A DNA stretch of 64,000 nt from Spodoptera frugiperda (Eukaryota > Arthropoda > Insecta > Lepidoptera > Noctuidae), in contig NC_064237.1 of NCBI RefSeq assembly GCF_023101765.2, forward strand, positions 2,595,501 through 2,659,500, given 5' to 3'. The position numbers were made by a program, and so were the translations under genes. The notes beneath the pieces were generated by a model that saw only the letters and a list, made by a program, of their open reading frames with translations, searched no databases and was not told where the DNA came from. Positions 48,606-61,200 of this stretch are shown here, piece after piece. How positions within the stretch are numbered: position 1 is the first letter of the stretch; the number at the start of each line of letters is the position of its first letter.

Positions 48606-49841
48606 TCTATACATATAATAAAATCGTAGAAAAGTGCTGTCTGTACATTGAAAATAAAAATAAAAAAAATAGCAGGGGTTATTGTTATGTCGATGTCGAA
48701 CCCAAAAATGTAATTAACTTTTTTTTTGTCTGTTTGTCTGTTTGTCTGTGCGCGCTAATCTCAGAAACGGCTGATCCGAGTTGGATGCGGTTTTCACGAA
48801 TATATTGTGGTATGCTTCAATTAACATTTAGTGTCTGTTTCATGTCAATCGGTTCATAAATAAAAAAGTAATGTCAAATTAAAGAATCACGTCGAACACT
48901 ATTCTATGCTTATACCAATAATCTCCGCAACTATTTGACGGATTTGGTTGAAATTTGGTACAGATATAGTTTAGAACCTTAGAAAGGACATAGGATAGTT
49001 TTTATTTCAAAAATCAAAAAATAAAAATAAGAAATAAATTTATTCCGGACATACAGCTCACGGTTTCTGTATTCGCGGTATATTTATGGAACGCATACCC
49101 CGCAAATAAAGAGCTTCTACTGTATAAATAAATAATCCAAGTTGTCTTTATCCTCGATAGATGGCGTTGGGATCGAAATAGATCGCGCTATGGTTTCGTT
49201 ACATTCATTTGGTTGGGTATCGGCCGAGCGCTTCGGTACTATCGTAGAAAAAGTGTATTGTCTGTAGTGGTCCTGCTGTTTCGTATATTCTAAATTGGTT
49301 TCGTTGTATTTGTCAATTAATAAGTTTATTTGTTGGGTTTTCCTGGTTTTCTGGTTAAACTATTTAACGTAGGTTTAGTTTGATATCGATTATTAGTAGT
49401 TACTGTAGTTAGTTTTTTTAATAAAATTGTAAGTCTAATTTATAAATTAATTAGATTAGATTTAAGTCGTTTCTTTTAAATTATTTAGTTTAAGCTTGGT
49501 TATTATAGCATAGAGGATAGGTTGTAATATAATTTCTTTTTTAATTGTTATAAATTCGTAATTCGTAGCTTTCTTTAGTTTTAAGTTAGTTTTCATCTTA
49601 AGTTCGGAAAGATTATAATATTTCTTTAGTTTAAGTCCGTTTTTAAACAATGCCCTAAGTGAGTATATATCTATTAAATTCAAACGCAGAGCTCATTATG
49701 TTGATTTTTGAAGAGTTCCCTGGAATATCTTCTACATCTCATTTTTGAAGAGATTCCGCGAGATCGGGAACTATGTGGTTAAAACCAAAAATTTGCCGGA
49801 AGTCACTATTCCACGCGAACGAAGTCGCGGGCAAAAGCTAG
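48606..49841 (+). mobile_element. Non-autonomous Helitron, copy 1
   Basis: Starts TCTATACATATAATAAAATC and ends GCAAAAGCTAG, sitting between A (48605) and T (49842), the Helitron insertion rule. 1236 bp. No Rep/helicase coding sequence; the short ORFs inside, in both orientations, are not credible proteins. GCGAACGAAGTCGCG lies just before the end, able to form the usual 3' hairpin. Confidence 0.85.
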
Positions 49842-51225
49842 TCAGCAATAAATACCTCGTTTCTTAATAAATATTTTCTTTTCTAGAGCCTGGACTGTGG
49901 ACGCAAATCTTCTTTATGTAAAAGTATTTTTCATATTGTTATTATTTAAGTATTTTTGAATTGGAATGCATAAAAAGTTGATTGACTGCTCTCACAGTCT
50001 AATGCAATGACGTTCTTCGTACGCAGCTAATGTAACCTGGCATGCTTGCCATTCGGTTTGTTATTTAGATTTTCTCTTCCTTGTAAGTGAACGAGAGTAT
50101 GACAGGTACAACGTAACTGTGCCAACTTACAAGGAAATCCAAGTTTTCATTAGTAGATATTTAAAATTCTTTAAAGATACTTTCCCACTACTAGGTTTTG
50201 CCCTAAGATACCTTAGAAGGTAATTAAGTAATTAAATCTGATTAGCTGATACACACTAGAAGACTAAATGCTAACTAAAATAATGATAGACCAAGTAAAA
50301 AGCTGGTCTAGGTGGGTGGCCAATGTAACCATACATGTGTAATAGCAGTCGATTGAAAATTCAAACACAGGTCTGTAGCTGACTCATAAAAACTATGAGA
50401 ACATTCTAGTGTACAATTATTAGTTTTAATGTAAACGGTACCACCCCGGGGTCGTCCTCCCCTCCCCTCCTCGAGTGGTCACTCAACTTTGTTTTTCTAG
50501 TTACGCACAGACAACACTTCATTCTGCCTCGTTGACTTTCTCAAGGGGTTCGATTTACAAAGCAAGTTTTCTAAAAGTTGAAGAGTTTTTATCGAGTTTT
50601 GCACGAAATTCATACATTGTAGGTGTGTGCGTGTTTACTGGCGTTACGGTATGCGGCCTGCATGTGGAGTGCTGGACACACACGAACAAAACATCTCTAT
50701 TTGGTTTGTTGTGGGCGGCAACGTTCGAATAAAGATATATTGCACACCGACTTGTAATTGACACGGAATTTACTGAGGAGAAATGTTTTACTTCATTGCA
50801 GAAAAAGCATATTTGATTTAGACAAACTTGCTTAGTATTTACTTACTTTTACTTTGATATTTTTCGAGAAAAAAGATAATCAATAAATGTGTTTCAAATA
50901 TCACCAGACATGCGGAAGTCGCCTTCTCAAGTAGAAGCGAGCGATGCGCGAGTCGCTAGATGCGCGTACGCAAATGCAAGTACAACAATAACCATTTGAC
51001 CGACGCGACATACCTACGCTATGACACCTACGGTTGTATCTGTTTAGTGTTGAACAATTGGTGCTTGGACACCATCTTAACGACCGTATACGACCATAAC
51101 ACTCATTATTTCGTAAGCACAGTCGTATAAAGGGCTCTACCCACTTCTCTTTGTAGTTTGATAGAGCATGGCTTCTATTCAATGAAGTTTACATTCAACT
51201 AGCTATAACTGAACACTATTATAAA
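49842..51225. other. Unique spacer between the two Helitrons
   Basis: 1.4 kb without recognised genes. A C-rich run CCCCGGGGTCGTCCTCCCCT at 50444-50463 stands out. Confidence 0.5.
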
Positions 51226-52486
51226 CTAGCTTTTGCCCGCGACTTCGTTCGCGTGGAATAGTGACTTCCGGCAAATTTTTGGTTTTAACCACATAGTTCC
51301 CGATCTCGCGGAATCTCTTCAAAAATGAGATGTAGAAGATATTCCAGGGAACTCTTCAAAAATCAACATAATGAGCTCTGCGTTTGAATTTAATAGATGT
51401 ATACTTACTTAGGGCATTGTTTAAAAACGGACTTAAACTAAAGAAATATTATAATCTTTCCGAACTTAAGATGAAAACTAACTTAAAACTAAAGAAAGCT
51501 ACGAATTACGAATTTATAACAATTAAAAAAGAAATTATATTACAACCTATCCTCTATGCTATAATAACCAAGCTTAAACTAAATAATTTAAAAGAAACGA
51601 CTTAAATCTAATCTAATTAATTTATAAATTAGACTTACAATTTTATTAAAAAAACTAACTACAGTAACTACTAATAATCGATATCAAACTAAACCTACGT
51701 TAAATAGTTTAACCAGAAAACCAGGAAAACCCAACAAATAAACTTATTAATTGACAAATACAACGAAACCAATTTAGAATATACGAAACAGCAGGACCAC
51801 TACAGACAAAATTAAATAATCATACGACTGATAATACACTTTTTCTACGATAGTACCGAAGCGCTCGGCCGATACCCAACCAAATGAATGTAACGAAACC
51901 ATAGCGCGATCTATTTCGATCCCAACGCCATCTATCGAGGATAAAGACAACTTGGATCATTTATTTATACAGTAGAAGCTCTTTATTTGCGGGGTATGCG
52001 TTCCGTAAATATACCGCGAATACAGAAACCGTGAGCTGTATGTCCGGAATAAATTTATTTCTTATTTTTATTTTTTGATTTTTGAAATAAAAACTATCCT
52101 ATGTCCTTTCTAAGGTTCTAAACTATATCTGTACCAAATTTCAACCAAATCCGTCAAATAGTTGCGGAGATTATTGGTATAAGCATAGAATAGTGTTCGA
52201 CGTGATTCTTTAATTTGACATAACTTTTTTATTTATGAACCGATTGACATGAAACAGACACTAAATGTTAATTGAAGCATACCACAATATATTCGTGAAA
52301 ACCGCATCCAACTCGGATCAGCCGTTTCTGAGATTAGCGCGCACAGACAAACAGACAAACAGACAAAAAAAAAGTTAATTACATTTTTGGGTTCGACATC
52401 GACATAACAATAACCCCTGCTATTTTTTTTATTTTTATTTTCAATGTACAGACAGCACTTTTCTACGATTTTATTATATGTATAGA
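51226..52486 (-). mobile_element. Non-autonomous Helitron, copy 2 (inverted)
   Basis: Near-identical reverse-complement copy of 48606-49841, with its TC end at 52486 and CTAG end at 51226, again between A and T on its own strand. 1261 bp; the 25 extra bases are a single indel at about 51808-51832. Confidence 0.85.
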
Positions 52487-55400
52487 TGAAATGTCTCATA
52501 ATTTGTTTTCGGTACCGCCAGTAAGATTTGCGATTTGCAGTTAGGTATCCATATCGTCCCTTTTGCAGGCCATCGACATCGTTCGAGCACACTTTTTATT
52601 TGCTTCCCTCGACCCTCCATTAACGAAGTAAATAAGAAGTTAAGTATAGGCAATAATACCTAATTTAGCTATTATTTATTTACCTTAACATACGGTTAAA
52701 AAAGTGGTTTACCGAGTAGTTGGCTGTGTATACCGCGATAGTAATGGCTCAATAACTGCAAAACAAACAGAGGCTGCGCCGGCGCGGAATCTAACTCGTT
52801 CTATTTAACTTTTTACACAATAATATACCGCAGTTTCTCACGGCGAGGCTGGACATTAGAGGACGTCAATGAGCTCAGAGTATGTCAGCTTCCATGTGTG
52901 AATAAAGTAATAAACCTATGCTCATTCAGAATGGATCGCAAAAACAATAGGGCAGTTGATATAATTGGAAAATGCGTACTTTGTTTTGTTGCAAATCTAT
53001 AGTAACTAACAATATCATGCAAATAATTTGGCAGTTTAATATAATAATACTGATATTAATTGGTAGCGGTTCTTGGTAGCGCAAACGTGACTGTTTTTTC
53101 TACTGGTAAAGTAATTAAGATAGGTTTGCAGTGAGCTTATATAACTACGTGTATTTCCAATTTTCTTTTAAGACCAGACTTCTACGACTGACTGAAAATT
53201 CCAATGAGTTTAAAAATCACTTCATAAAATTATGGTAAGTAATCCTTTAAAAAACATGCCAAAGCACAGACAAACGGAAGACTCCATTTTCTACTCTTTC
53301 AGAGAGGATGTAGAGAATCTCAGGACCCAGGAATCTATCAATAGACATTTTAACGTCCACCCACAGCCATTGTATACAAATAGAAATCCCATAAAACATT
53401 TAATACGTCCAAATTCACGATTCAAAATATGTTCGGCCATACAGTAGTTCCTAAGAACTTCGTCATTCCGGAGTCCGCTAAGGCATTTAAAGCGGCTCCT
53501 CTATAAATCTAAACGTTTTACTGAACACATAGAGAATGTGAGAATTGATTTTTAAAAAGGACATTAGTATTCGTAGCGGTCTTCGATCAATGTGCTGCCA
53601 TACAAATGAAGTTAGTTCGCAAACAAATACTAGGGTATCATGAAGACGTTGTCTTTAGATCTTTAGTACCCTAGTACCGTTATTTAGAAAAAAAACTAGA
53701 GTTATGTATGTAGCTATGTAGATAGAAGGATTTTTTTATATTCAAAGGATATCGTAGACGTCAAGCCGCCTGCAAATACTCGTACATCACTTCACAGTTT
53801 AACGTTCTCACGGAAACGTGTGTAGTTGCGCTGTTAAGGTAAAATACATAGGAAATTGGTGAAATTATTAGCTAAACTATCTGTTTCACTCGTCGTTATC
53901 GAGTTAGTTTTCAATAAGTAACACCTTATTGGAAATGTTCTAACATTTACCTACATTCCTTATCAATTTCAAGATATTTCAGTTTGTACACCTAACTGTT
54001 TGTCTTATCTATTATTATACAACTAAATAGTTAATAAGAAAAATAATGATTCTCCGCCATCATTATGTTCAGAATTTCCAAATTGACTAATTTTGTCAAA
54101 TCATTTCCGTGACTAAAATCACCTCTGTTTGGTGCGGAACAAAATAAATGACAAAGCCTATAAAATAGACAAAAAATGGGACAAAAACTAAACAATTACT
54201 GGCACCACCACTGTATACACAAAAACTATTAGATGAGTGACTCTCAAAATTCTCAAATATTTTAATGCACCTAATCTTTTTATGTAAGCACATTTTTTCG
54301 TAAATGAAATTACAAAAAGACAATTGAAATCTAGATATAAATTAAATGACATTTGAGAAAAAGTGATAAATGTATTTTAACTGTACAATACCTACCCATT
54401 ATTTATTTTTGGGTTCCATGCGATTTTTTGTTCTATTTTTATGTACGTTTTGTATGTATGATTTGTATGTACAGCTACAAAATAAATGCTAATATTTACC
54501 GTCAACAATAACCATTACCCTCTTTTCTCTGCTTTATTGCAGTCGGATAAAAAATGGTCTCCATTTCTATGACTATAAATGATCGTATTCAGAGTCAGTT
54601 TATTCGAAACCTACCACTCATATACAAACACGTCAATATACATAAGTATTATTGATTATTTGTCTATCTCTTTGCTTGGCTGCTATTGGCAATCAGTCAT
54701 ATTTCTTTCCCAGCGTCAAAATGTTATCATAAGCAGTCTTGTGGCAAAGTGGGTATACTAAATCAATCGTAAAGTTATGCATAAAATCATGGACCGGCCA
54801 CTGATTCGGTCATTAGCATCTTGACACAGATATATCATTCAAAGCAATTTCCACCCGAGGACAAAAAAAATCGATTTGAATAATGATGTACGCGACATGA
54901 AAGAAATCATTTCGTGCCAAACTAAAATGCAAACCGATACAACTGAACCGGAATCAGTAAAGTAAAACAAATATTTAACTATTTGTTAAAATAAAATCTG
55001 ATAATTTGCTATTTGTTCAACAAATTACAAACGTTCGGATATTTCACGTTCTGTTTCTTTCAGATCTATCAGAACGAATCGATTTCTCGTCTGAATTGAT
55101 CGTAATCGGTTCACAAACCTCTGATCTTTTTATTGTTGCCGCTACCGCTGCCGCATGGAGAGCATCATTTAAGAGTTATGCAGAACTTACAATTACTAAA
55201 GATTTATGTAGGTAAATATAGATACATATCTGGCAACATTCCTGTCACTTCAGAATTTCTACTGAATTATCCTCGGACACGTGATTGAGTCGTAGCCATT
55301 AAATTGACAAAAAAATTAAATTGCGCGAATCGATATCGATATCAGAATCATCGTGACCCAGTAAACAAAATTACTCATCACTTGTTAACGGGATGCGTTT

Positions 55401-55639
55401 CACAGCTTACATTACATTTATTTTTAATTTACATTTAAATAGTAAAAACATAAGTAACTACTTTCAGCCTCGGGAATTCTACCTCGCCCACTGTCGGTTA
55501 ACATATCAAAACCTAAATTAGAAGTATAATAAACATCAGATATTTAGACGACGGTCATCATTAAAAAACAATGGTGAACATCAATCCTACGATAACCATG
55601 TGAACATTTTGGGATCTCTAAATACCTAATCGGTAGCTG

Positions 55640-56010
55640 CATCGATTGCCAGTAAATCGCTTGATCGACCGATTAAGCTAACCGGCGCTTCAACAGCCCT
55701 ATAACCCGCAACTAAGTCACCATTGAACTAACCGAGACGAACTGGCTTACGTTCACAACGTGAAAAGGAAAGCTGGCCGAGAAGCTCATAAATCCACAAT
55801 ATAGCACGGAACCCATGGAAGGACAATCCACTTTTTATCGGGTTACCGTTACGAACGATCGGGTCGGCGGGCCTCGGGCGGCCGCTATTTGCATCGCACA
55901 GATTGGAGCCTGCACCTCAAGGTCGCGATGTTTCGGTTGCGTAACGGAACAATTTGTAACTGGTTCCGTTGATGCTCTTGATAGTCAATATAAGGGCCCC
56001 ATTGTGGTCC
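55640..56010. promoter_or_regulatory. GC-rich island with an octamer-type motif, possible regulatory element
   Basis: CpG-rich segment (GGGTCGGCGGGCCTCGGGCG) in AT-rich DNA, containing ATTTGCAT, the POU octamer sequence, directly after GGCCGCT. No credible ORF. The regulatory role is a guess from composition. Confidence 0.25.
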
Positions 56011-57168
56011 CGCTAACTTGTTGACACCCATTTGTTCGACGGAAAATTTAATAGAACTCGTTATGGTCATGGTGTAATTAAACCCCGCAATAGCATAGAT
56101 AAAGCTGATTTATAGCTAGTCAATCGTAAAGTGGTTCGGTGTAAAAACTGAATGCCCGACTTGCATAGAAACAGTCCGAAATGTTCTGTCGCGAGATACA
56201 CGCGAGTGTACTCTGTGCGATCTGAGTAATTGGAGATGAAACTGTATAGATTACACGAAATAAACAATTTAGATCATGCTGATATCAATCTCGATGATAA
56301 ATAGACTGTACAACATTTTTCACGCTACTGATGAAAGGCAATATGTTTCATTAAAGGAGATTTACAAAAAATGCTCGTATAATTAGCACTCACAAATAGT
56401 CACAAATTTTATCACACTTTTGATGCAGTCACAGAGTATCTTAAATTGCCACAATTAAAAATATTTCTCTTACAAAATATAGCTGTACTACAAGAAATCT
56501 TCGCACGCTTTCGAGCTTAATTCATAAGCATTTCGCATCAGTTTCATATCCATATCAGTGCCATAGAATAAATTGAAAGCATATTATTTTAATATCTCTC
56601 AATTAGGAAGCAGTTGAAGGCGCCAAGACATAAGAAAATGATTCCAGTGCCTTCCTTAAGCAGAGCTGGTCTGGACGATACTAACCAATGTGCGAATACA
56701 TTCCAGCCTGATACAAAGAGTTCCTATCTTGTCTATCTATTACGGCGGATACGATGCCATGATGCGACTTGTTTCATTTGCGATTAGGGTCGCTACTCCT
56801 TGAAATGTTGACTAGGAATCCTATATTTAGAAATGAATAAAAAGTGCGTCCGCTTTCCTTCTTTTTGCGCTGTCAGAGTCAATTAGGGAAGGATAGCATG
56901 CTGGTAAATGATAGGCTGTAGCGTATTATTATTTATTGACAAATGAAATCCTTGTGACTGGCTGGATGAGTGAGTGCCTTCGTACTGAGACGCCATATTA
57001 TGCTTCGTTTGATTTTCTGTCTGTTATTGAACGACTAGCGATTAACTATAGATGTATGCGGGTTATTTTTTTAGAAAAACGGTGCTTGATCGATGTCCTG
57101 CAATGCTTTCAGCCTTTTTTAATAATTCAAGAATGTTTAGTATGCTACTGTATACCTACGTGTCTATC

Positions 57169-57180
57169 ACACACACACAC
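57169..57180 (+). repeat. (CA)n microsatellite
   Basis: Six CA units directly before the SINE fragment; a (TA)n run follows at about 57375-57388. Confidence 0.8.
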
Positions 57181-57285
57181 ATCATCAACCTATAAGTGGC
57201 CACTGCTGGCCGAAGGTCTCTTCTCGCTCGGAGAAGGTTTGAGCATTAACCACCACGCTTGCTCAATGCTGGTTTGCGATTTCAA
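57181..57285 (-). mobile_element. SINE tail fragment
   Basis: CATCAACCTATAAGTGGCCA and TCTCGCTCGGAGAAGGTTTG match the tail of the SINE at 7907-8229; the tRNA-like head is absent. Confidence 0.65.
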
Positions 57286-58047
57286 ACGTGCGATGCGATG
57301 CGTGTTTTTAATAAGTCCAAATTCAATACAATTGAATTGTGTTAATGATGAACAAGCTTGCCATCTTTTTCTAATATATATATATATGTAATATAGAACT
57401 GCTATAAGAGCCATTAAGACTTACTACAACGTGCACTAAATCTCTCTAAACAATACCAGACGGCATTATAATCACCCTAAAATATGGAAAGATGGCTCCC
57501 AGACGCACCGTATTCATAGCCCGAGATAACACCTATCGCAGTGTTATTATTGTGAATAACATCATTTGTTTTAGCCATTCATTGTTATAGTTTACGGAAT
57601 AAAAACTTGAATAATGGACGTGTGAACTGGCACTAGTTTGCCGTCCATTTGGAATGACCCACTAATGAAAAGTTCTCGCGCGGTGCGAGCTAGCTGACCC
57701 CGCCTGAACAAACACTTAGCTTAGCGCCTCTTCAACAAAAACAACGGTATACGGTATACTCATGTTTCACACAATTTTTTTATTTTTTACTGATTTTTAG
57801 AATACTTACTTCATATACTAATATGGGAACTATGAAGATTTAAAATTATGGGTAATTTTAAGTTCTTCCCAAATTATTTCCGCCAGCCAAAGCACCTACT
57901 TGGTTACTCATTTATTTTGTAAAAAAAGAAACATGTAAGTAACTATATCGGTTGAGAAAATCTTTAGTGTTTAGTAAAATAATTGGAAAGCACTATCACC
58001 AAATCAGAGAATACTTAAAATACAGCAGAACGATTTAGTTTTAGGAT

Positions 58048-58107
58048 AGCTCTACCAGTTTCAAGTAACACCGAAACTCATATTCAATGCTTGAAACTAG
58101 TAGAGCT
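58048..58107. repeat. Short hairpin repeat (ACTAGTTTC core), copy B
   Basis: AGCTCTACCAGTTTCAAG (58048-58065) pairs with CTTGAAACTAGTAGAGCT (58090-58107), one mismatch. Outside it, TTTTAGG and CCTAAAA extend the stem. Confidence 0.8.
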
Positions 58108-58229
58108 TTGCCGTTGCCCTAAAAGTCACGTATATTTCAATTCTATCTATTAATTCAATCTCACGACAGTAATTAAATATACAAAAACTTTTAACATAAA
58201 TACAAACAGGACTTAAAATCTGCAACGCT

Positions 58230-61200
58230 ACAACTTTCGGAGGCTGAGTCACCCTCGTCCGTAGGAGAGCACCCTTAAAAAACTGAACCCCTACACGTGG
58301 CCTCTGGGTGGTGCTAAACAGGTGACACTCAGGTGGTAGGTTTCGGCCGACGGCATTATAACCACCCACCGAGCAAAACCGTGTCGCCAAGCGGCCTAGC
58401 CGTGTTCCGCCACGATGCTCGGTGACGCCGCACGAGAGGATGGGTCGAAATGTTTGTTTCACTATGGGTAGACCGATCTGGCGCGCGCTGGTGTGGCTGC
58501 ATCGGGTGGCCAGTCGCGGAGGGTAGCGGGATCCGAGGCACGGTGCACCGCTGGCCGACCGCAGATAGTTGGGGGCCCAATTAGCGTGCTAGCCACACGT
58601 GAAAGGCTGCCCCGCCATCTAGCGAAAAATCCCACGTATACGCCATCGTGCCGGTTGGCGACCGGAAGAGAGGGCCCGATGGATTTACGTGGGGGGGCTC
58701 GGGCGTCCCCGCAGTCTCCAGGCTGGCCTCCCATTGATGTGGCTAACTGCAGTGCGCGTCTGGGGTCGCCTGTGTGGGGGAACATTTCACTGCCATCCTC
58801 TCAGCAACTTATTTACGATAATGAAAACGAGAGCTAAGAAAAGGGTTCAACAGCGGCTGCACTCCCTCTCCCTCAAAGTGCACCTCTCCAACATCCGAGG
58901 CTTGCACTCAAATCTCAATGCGGTCCATCACCATCTGGAGACCGAGAACCCAACGCTCTTGTTTCTCTCGGAGACCCAGATCAGATGTCCGTCGGACGTA
59001 TCATACCTGAACTACCCAAGCTTTTCTCTGGAGCACAATTTCGTTCCCCGTGCAGGCGTATGCCTATACGTCCAAGGCGGCGTCTGTTACCGGCGTCTCC
59101 GAAACTTTGAGGACCCCAGTTTTTCAACCTTGTGGATACTGGTGGACACAGGCATAGAGAAAATCCTCTATGCCTGTGTCTACCGGTCGCACAGCGGAGA
59201 TTTGGAGACGACCAGATTAGCGCAGCACCTTGTGGAGACGGCGGATGCGGCTCGGCAGAGGTACCCTTCGGCCCAGTTGGTGTTACTGGGGGACTTTAAC
59301 GCCCATCACCAGGAGTGGCTGTTCCCATACCAGTGCACTGACCATGCTGGGAGGGAAATGCGTAAGCTTGCGCTAACGCTTGGCCTGACCCAGCTGGTCC
59401 AGGAGGCCACAAGGGTGCCCGATGTCGACTCGCACACTGCCAACTGCCTAGACCTTCTGCTGACAACTGATCCAGACAGCTACTCGGTGTCAGTATCTTC
59501 ACCCTTGGGTAGCTCTGACCACTGTCTGGTGAAATCCGTATCCACGTACTCCCCACCGGATCCTTGTCCCAGAGGATCTCGGCGGATGTGGCGGTACAAG
59601 TCAGCAGATTGGGATGGGATGCGATCCTTTTTTGCATCCTATCCTTGGCGGCCTGTCTGCTTCTCTACTGAGGACCCGTCAGCTTGTGCGGATGCCATAA
59701 CAGGGGTGTTGCGTCAGGGCATGGAATACTACATTCCATTCTCGGACGCGACATCTTTCGGTGGGACTCGTCCATGGTTCGATGCCGACTGCAGACGTGC
59801 TGAAGCGCGAAAGCATGCGGCATACTTGGCATGGGCGGATGCCAGGCGTCGTAAGGCTGACGACACTCTTCAGAGGAAGAGAGCCTATAACAGGGCTGCC
59901 AAGTCATGCAAAAAGGCATTACGGATGGCCCGGTTCAACCACATTGGCCGAATAGGGAACAAACTGGCTTCTTACCCAGCGGGTAGTAAAGCATTCTGGT
60001 CCCTGGCCAAGGCGGTTGAATCGAACTTCTGCCGCCCTTCACTCCCACCTCTCCTGGGGCCTAACGGGACGCTGGCACACACCGCGGTAGAGAAGGCAAA
60101 CCTGTTTGCTTCTCTATTTGCGGAATCTTCACGTCTTGATACTGGTGGCGCTATACCTCCTTCTCTAAATAACGTATGCGAGACGAAAATGTCGAAAATT
60201 CGCATCCGACAGAAGGAGGTGTATAAGACGTTGCGTAATCTCGACGTGAACAAGGCCAGTGGCCCCGACGGAATCCCGGCCGTGGTTTTAAAAACCTGTG
60301 CGCCTGAGTTGTCTCCAATCCTGACACGCCTGTTTCGACTTTCCTTGGAGACTGGTCAAGTGCCGGTTGCATGGAAGCTGGCCAACGTGCAGCCTGTGCC
60401 CAAAAAAGGTAGTCGTGCCGACCCTAACAATTACCGACCAATCTCGGTCACGTCCATACTCTGTAAGAGTATGGAACGTGTACTTAACAACAGGCTCCTG
60501 GCATACCTTGAAGGTAACGACCTCCTCAGCGATCAGCAGTATGGGTTTCGCCGCAACCGATCCACTGGGGACCTTCTTGCGTATGCCACCCACATTTGGA
60601 GCGAGGCCATCGAGAAGCACGGGGAGGCAATAGCGGTCTCTCTCGATATATCGAAGGCCTTTGACAGGGTTTGGCACGACAGCCTTATCGGCAAGCTTCC
60701 TGCATATGGACTTCCCGCTGATCTGTGCAGATGGATTGCAGACTTCCTGAGGGATCGGTCAATTCGAGTAGTCATAGATGGCTGCTCGTCTGACCAATTT
60801 GGTATCAACGCCGGAGTCCCTCAGGGGTCAGTACTTTCAGCAACGCTCTTTTTGCTGCACATCAACGACCTGCTTAAGCCCGGTATCTTTGGGTATGCAG
60901 ATGACAGCACAGTTGTTGAAAGGTATGTGTCCGATGCGCGGACTAGCGGAACACAGATCCAGTCTCTAAGAGAATCCATGGTCGAACGGTTGAACTCGTC
61001 CTTGAAGGCGGTCTCCGATTGGGGTGACGCCAACTTGGTCAGGTTCAACGCTACCAAAACCCAGGCGTGTCTATTCTCTGCCAAACGGAGTCAATTTCCG
61101 CTGGCTCCTACTTTCCGAAATGTATCCGTTCCAATATCGGATCATCTAGAGCTTCTTGGCGTAACTCTATCGCCAACGCTAAACTTCGGCTCTTATATAG

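Larger units (their letters stand above)
52487..58229. other. Gene-poor stretch
   Basis: No coding exon could be supported; an ORF at 53232-53447 has no recognisable domain. Contains a GC-rich island (55640), a SINE tail fragment (57180), microsatellites and a hairpin repeat (58048). Confidence 0.5.

Noticed and set aside
49462..49683. Conserved-looking 73-residue ORF found twice (also 51384-51605)
   Set aside because: The two copies are identical because they lie in the duplicated Helitron; the Lys/Leu/Asn-rich reading is AT-rich noncoding DNA.
52233..52592. 119-residue ORF shared with 48569-48859
   Set aside because: Same cause: inside the Helitron copies, with a reading dominated by the TTTGTCTG simple repeat.
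53232..53447. 71-residue ORF with a protein-like composition
   Set aside because: No splice context, no domain, and no codon signal beyond its surroundings.
58097..58785. Several overlapping minus- and plus-strand ORFs of 74-121 residues
   Set aside because: They are open only because the LINE 5' region is GC-rich; none has a domain, and none qualifies as ORF1.
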